Source: Thiotrichales bacterium (GTDB lineage Bacteria > Pseudomonadota > Gammaproteobacteria > Francisellales > CACEW01). From it: a stretch of 64,000 nt of DNA. A program made the translations under genes and the position numbers. Within the stretch, counting starts at the first letter, position 1. Each line of letters opens with the position of its first letter. Location: positions 62,001-126,000 of the forward strand of contig CANJUQ010000004.1 of the NCBI GenBank assembly GCA_947478175.1, read 5' to 3'. Shown in pieces: positions 61,613-64,000 of this stretch. The notes under the pieces were generated by a model. The model did no database searches and had not been told where the DNA came from. It saw nothing but the letters and a program-made list of their open reading frames with translations.

Positions 61613-62233
61613 TTATTTAGAATACAACTCAACAACGAGTTGTTCATTGATTTCTGAAGACAGATCAGCGCGATCTGGGAAAGATTTGAAAACAGCTTCA
61701 AATTTTTGCTCGTCAACTTCAATCCAGGAAGAAGCTTGTCTTTGTTTAGACAATTCCAACGCATTTTTAATACGCAATTGGTTACGAGATTTTTCAGCAA
61801 CTGAAATAATATCGGTCGGCTTAACTAGATAAGACGGAATATTGATACATTTTCCATTTACTAAAATAGATTTATGAGAAACCATTTGTCTTGCTTCTGC
61901 ACGTGTTGCACCGAAGCCTGAGCGATAGACGACGTTATCTAAACGAGACTCTAAGGCTAACAAAAGGTTCAAACCCGTTGAGCCTTTTTGGCGAGAAGCC
62001 ATGTCGTAATATCTTCTAAATTGATTTTCTAGAAGACCAAAGATACGACGAATCTTTTGCTTCTCACGCAGTTGAAGACCGTAATCAGAAAGTTTTCCGC
62101 GTTTTTGACCATGCATACCAGGAGCAGAGCTCATGTTGCATTTTGATTCAAGAGGCTTAACACCGCTTTTGAGAAATAAGTCCGTACCCTCACGACGAGC
62201 CAACTTACATGTGGGTCCAATATATCTTGCCAT
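61613..62233 (-). CDS. rpsD: 30S ribosomal protein S4
   Basis: 206 residues. [40 protein letters not shown] and an S4 RNA-binding domain ([40 protein letters not shown]). A primary assembly protein for the 30S body and, in enterobacteria, the translational repressor of the alpha operon; that regulation is not demonstrable here. Confidence 0.98.
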   Translation of the reverse strand: MARYIGPTCKLARREGTDLFLKSGVKPLESKCNMSSAPGMHGQKRGKLSDYGLQLREKQKIRRIFGLLENQFRRYYDMASRQKGSTGLNLLLALESRLDNVVYRSGFGATRAEARQMVSHKSILVNGKCINIPSYLVKPTDIISVAEKSRNQLRIKNALELSKQRQASSWIEVDEQKFEAVFKSFPDRADLSSEINEQLVVELYSK

Positions 62234-62274
62234 TTATCTACACCTAAATTTTAAATCTTAACTCTTAAAAAATG

Positions 62275-62676
62275 TTAAACACGACGTTTTTTGGAAGGCC
62301 GACAGCCGTTATGAGGTAACGGAGTCACATCTGTAATATTGGTAATCTTGAAACCTTTTGAATTCAAAGCTCTGACAGCAGACTCACGGCCAGGTCCAGG
62401 ACCATTGACCATCACTTCAATATTTTTAATGCCATATTCAATCGCTCTATCAGCAACAGACTCAGCAGCCACCTGTGCTGCATAAGGGGTACTCTTGCGA
62501 GATCCTCTGAATCCACTTCCACCGGCTGTTGCCCAAGCCAACATATTGCCCTGGCGATCAGTAATAGAAATAATAGTGTTATTAAAAGAGGCATAGATGT
62601 GCGCAATCGCATCGACAACTATGCGTTTGATCTTTTTCTTAACCGCTTGCTGATTTTGTTGCTGTACTTTTGACAT
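62275..62676 (-). CDS. rpsK: 30S ribosomal protein S11
   Basis: 133 residues. [55 protein letters not shown] and the C-terminal [18 protein letters not shown] are canonical S11, with a Q/K-rich N-terminal tail. It lies in the alpha operon between rpsM and rpsD. Confidence 0.98.
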   Translation of the reverse strand: MSKVQQQNQQAVKKKIKRIVVDAIAHIYASFNNTIISITDRQGNMLAWATAGGSGFRGSRKSTPYAAQVAAESVADRAIEYGIKNIEVMVNGPGPGRESAVRALNSKGFKITNITDVTPLPHNGCRPSKKRRV

Positions 62677-62734
62677 GATGATCCCAAACTAAATAAATTA
62701 AATCTAAGTTTTTTAGGCGTTCGCCTGAAATTAA

Positions 62735-63091
62735 CTAACCCCTAACAGACTTACGAGGACCCTTGCGAGTTCTTGCATTTGTCTTTGTTCTTTGGCCACG
62801 AACGGGAAGACCTTTACGATGTCTCACGCCACGATAAGTACCCAAATCAGTCAGCCGTTTGATACTCATAGAAATCTCACGACGTAAGTCACCTTCAACT
62901 TTGAATTCAGCGACCGCTATACGCAGGCGTTCAACCTGATCTTCAGAGAGCTGAGAAATCTTACTAGCTGGGTTGATTGCTGCTTTTTCACAAATCAACT
63001 TTGACGTTGGGCGACCAATGCCAAAAATTGCAGTTAACGCAATAACTGCATGTTTATTATCTGGAACATTTATACCGGCAATACGTGCCAT
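62735..63091 (-). CDS. rpsM: 30S ribosomal protein S13
   Basis: 118 residues: [36 protein letters not shown], then [20 protein letters not shown] and [13 protein letters not shown]. Normal S13 of the 30S head, contacting tRNA and the large subunit. SD AGGAG precedes the ATG. Confidence 0.98.
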   Translation of the reverse strand: MARIAGINVPDNKHAVIALTAIFGIGRPTSKLICEKAAINPASKISQLSEDQVERLRIAVAEFKVEGDLRREISMSIKRLTDLGTYRGVRHRKGLPVRGQRTKTNARTRKGPRKSVRG

Positions 63092-63219
63092 TCTCGAATC
63101 TCCTAGTACCTAAATATCTACTATTAACGACCGCGCAAAAAGAGGCGCATGTTATCTAAACGTAACCCTAAACTCAATAACCATAAAATCATTATTAAGC
63201 CTTCCAGGCCAGCACCCTG

Positions 63220-63333
63220 TTAGCCTTGACGTTGTTTATGACGCGGATCTTCACAAATCACACGAACAACGCCCACACGGCGAACAATTTTGCATTTTCT
63301 ACAGAGGCGTTTCACTGACGCACGTACTTTCAT
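63220..63333 (-). CDS. rpmJ: 50S ribosomal protein L36
   Basis: 37 residues on the minus strand, too short for a usual ORF cut-off: [20 protein letters not shown] then [17 protein letters not shown]. The zinc-ribbon ligands (two Cys in CRKC, then C and H in ICEDPRH) are all present, so it is the Zn-binding C+ form. It lies between secY and rpsM, as in other gammaproteobacteria. The 128 bp between rpmJ and rpsM show no gene. Confidence 0.97.
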   Translation of the reverse strand: MKVRASVKRLCRKCKIVRRVGVVRVICEDPRHKQRQG

Positions 63334-63388
63334 TTTTAACTCCAATAGACCCAAAAAAATCTAAAAAATTTACTTAAAAAACAATTAA

Positions 63389-64000
63389 CTAACGCAATAA
63401 GCCAGAACCCGAAAGATTCGTCTTTTTCATCAGTGACTCATAGCGGCTTGACATCAAATGCGCTTGAATTTGCGCAATGAAATCCATGACAACGACAACA
63501 ACGATTAATAAAGAAGTCCCTCCAAAATAGAAAGGCACATCCCAATGAATCATTAAAATCATTGGTAAAATAGAGACCAAGGAAATGTAAGCCGCTCCAA
63601 CCAAAGTCAAACGCGACATAACAAGGTCAATATAATTCGCCGTTTGTTCACCTGGGCGAATCCCAGGAACAAACGCACCTGATTTCTTAAGATTTTCTGC
63701 CGTTTCTTTTGGATTAAAAATAATCGCTGTATAGAAAAAACAGAAAAACACAATCAACAAGGTATAACAGATAATATAAAGCGGTTGCCCCCAAGAAATC
63801 GCCAAACCTACATTGGCAAGCCAATTCATATCAGGCGAAGTCGCAAACCAACGAGATAAAGCCTCAGGAAAAAGCAAAATACTGGATGCAAATATGGGCG
63901 GAATAACACCAGACATATTTATCTTCAAAGGAAGATGGCTAAATTGGGCTGGCATCATTTTCCGCCCCTGCTGGCGATTCGGATAATTCACGGTAATTCG
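63389..64000 (-). CDS. secY: Protein translocase subunit SecY (C-terminal part)
   Basis: About 204 residues of the C-terminal half, continuing past the window edge: [54 protein letters not shown] and [20 protein letters not shown]. This covers transmembrane segments 7-10 and the cytosolic loops that bind SecA and the ribosome. The frame is open to 64000 with no start in view. It is upstream of rpmJ in the conserved spc-alpha junction. Confidence 0.97.
   Translation of the reverse strand, partial: RITVNYPNRQQGRKMMPAQFSHLPLKINMSGVIPPIFASSILLFPEALSRWFATSPDMNWLANVGLAISWGQPLYIICYTLLIVFFCFFYTAIIFNPKETAENLKKSGAFVPGIRPGEQTANYIDLVMSRLTLVGAAYISLVSILPMILMIHWDVPFYFGGTSLLIVVVVVMDFIAQIQAHLMSSRYESLMKKTNLSGSGLLR

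Overview
This is an AT-rich gammaproteobacterial chromosome segment. Gene content and order point to the Legionellales (Coxiella/Legionella-like, probably host-associated). The pointers are the alpha ribosomal operon (secY-rpmJ-rpsM-rpsK-rpsD-rpoA-rplQ), a complete bioA/bioBFHCD locus, ftsK near lolA, two LbtU-type outer-membrane porins, a QseBC-type two-component system, and a 3230-residue ankyrin-repeat protein beside a SecA-motor-like protein. This placement is inferred from gene families; no phylogeny was run.

Layout. 1-6.6 kb (minus strand): lolA, queF, a vapBC toxin-antitoxin pair with a palindromic operator, ftsK and a polytopic membrane protein. 6.66-13.1 kb (plus): qseB-qseC-tamA-tamB, packed as one likely operon. 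13.1-13.95 kb: a repeat and debris island with 11-bp tandem repeats, perfect inverted palindromic elements, a frameshifted DUF559 endonuclease remnant and a truncated RhuM gene. 13.96-27.5 kb (minus): a LuxR-type regulator, a 9.7-kb ankyrin giant and a SecA-like ATPase overlapping the giant's 3' end. The regulator and the giant each have a closely similar 20-bp inverted repeat upstream. 27.6-33.5 kb: the divergent bioA / bioBFHCD locus. 33.5-41.2 kb: a plastic zone with a group II intron RT scrap, an intact and a truncated ParD-like/RelE-type module, a YhaV scrap, gpmI, uvrD, an acidic protein and a DUF234-type ATPase preceded by a tandem operator-like array. 41.3-49.1 kb: rppH-ptsP, a HAD hydrolase, an HPP membrane protein, the two porins and a 2-Cys peroxiredoxin. 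49.2-55 kb: a small ankyrin ORF, an MFS transporter, a hypothetical gene that seems split by a poly-A frameshift, hipA-hipB in reversed order and a secreted GH18 chitinase. 55-60 kb: a Sad-type aldehyde dehydrogenase, an AlsS-type acetolactate synthase, a PfkB kinase and rpiA. 60.1-64 kb: the alpha operon, running off the window inside secY.

The main findings are (a) the LuxR / giant ankyrin / SecA-like locus with shared palindromes and a hairpin that may mask the giant's ribosome binding site, and (b) two families of short palindromic repeats that occur between genes and also in frame inside genes (bioH, probably bioD, the SecA-like gene, and four places in the giant). The second resembles the Rickettsia palindromic element phenomenon.
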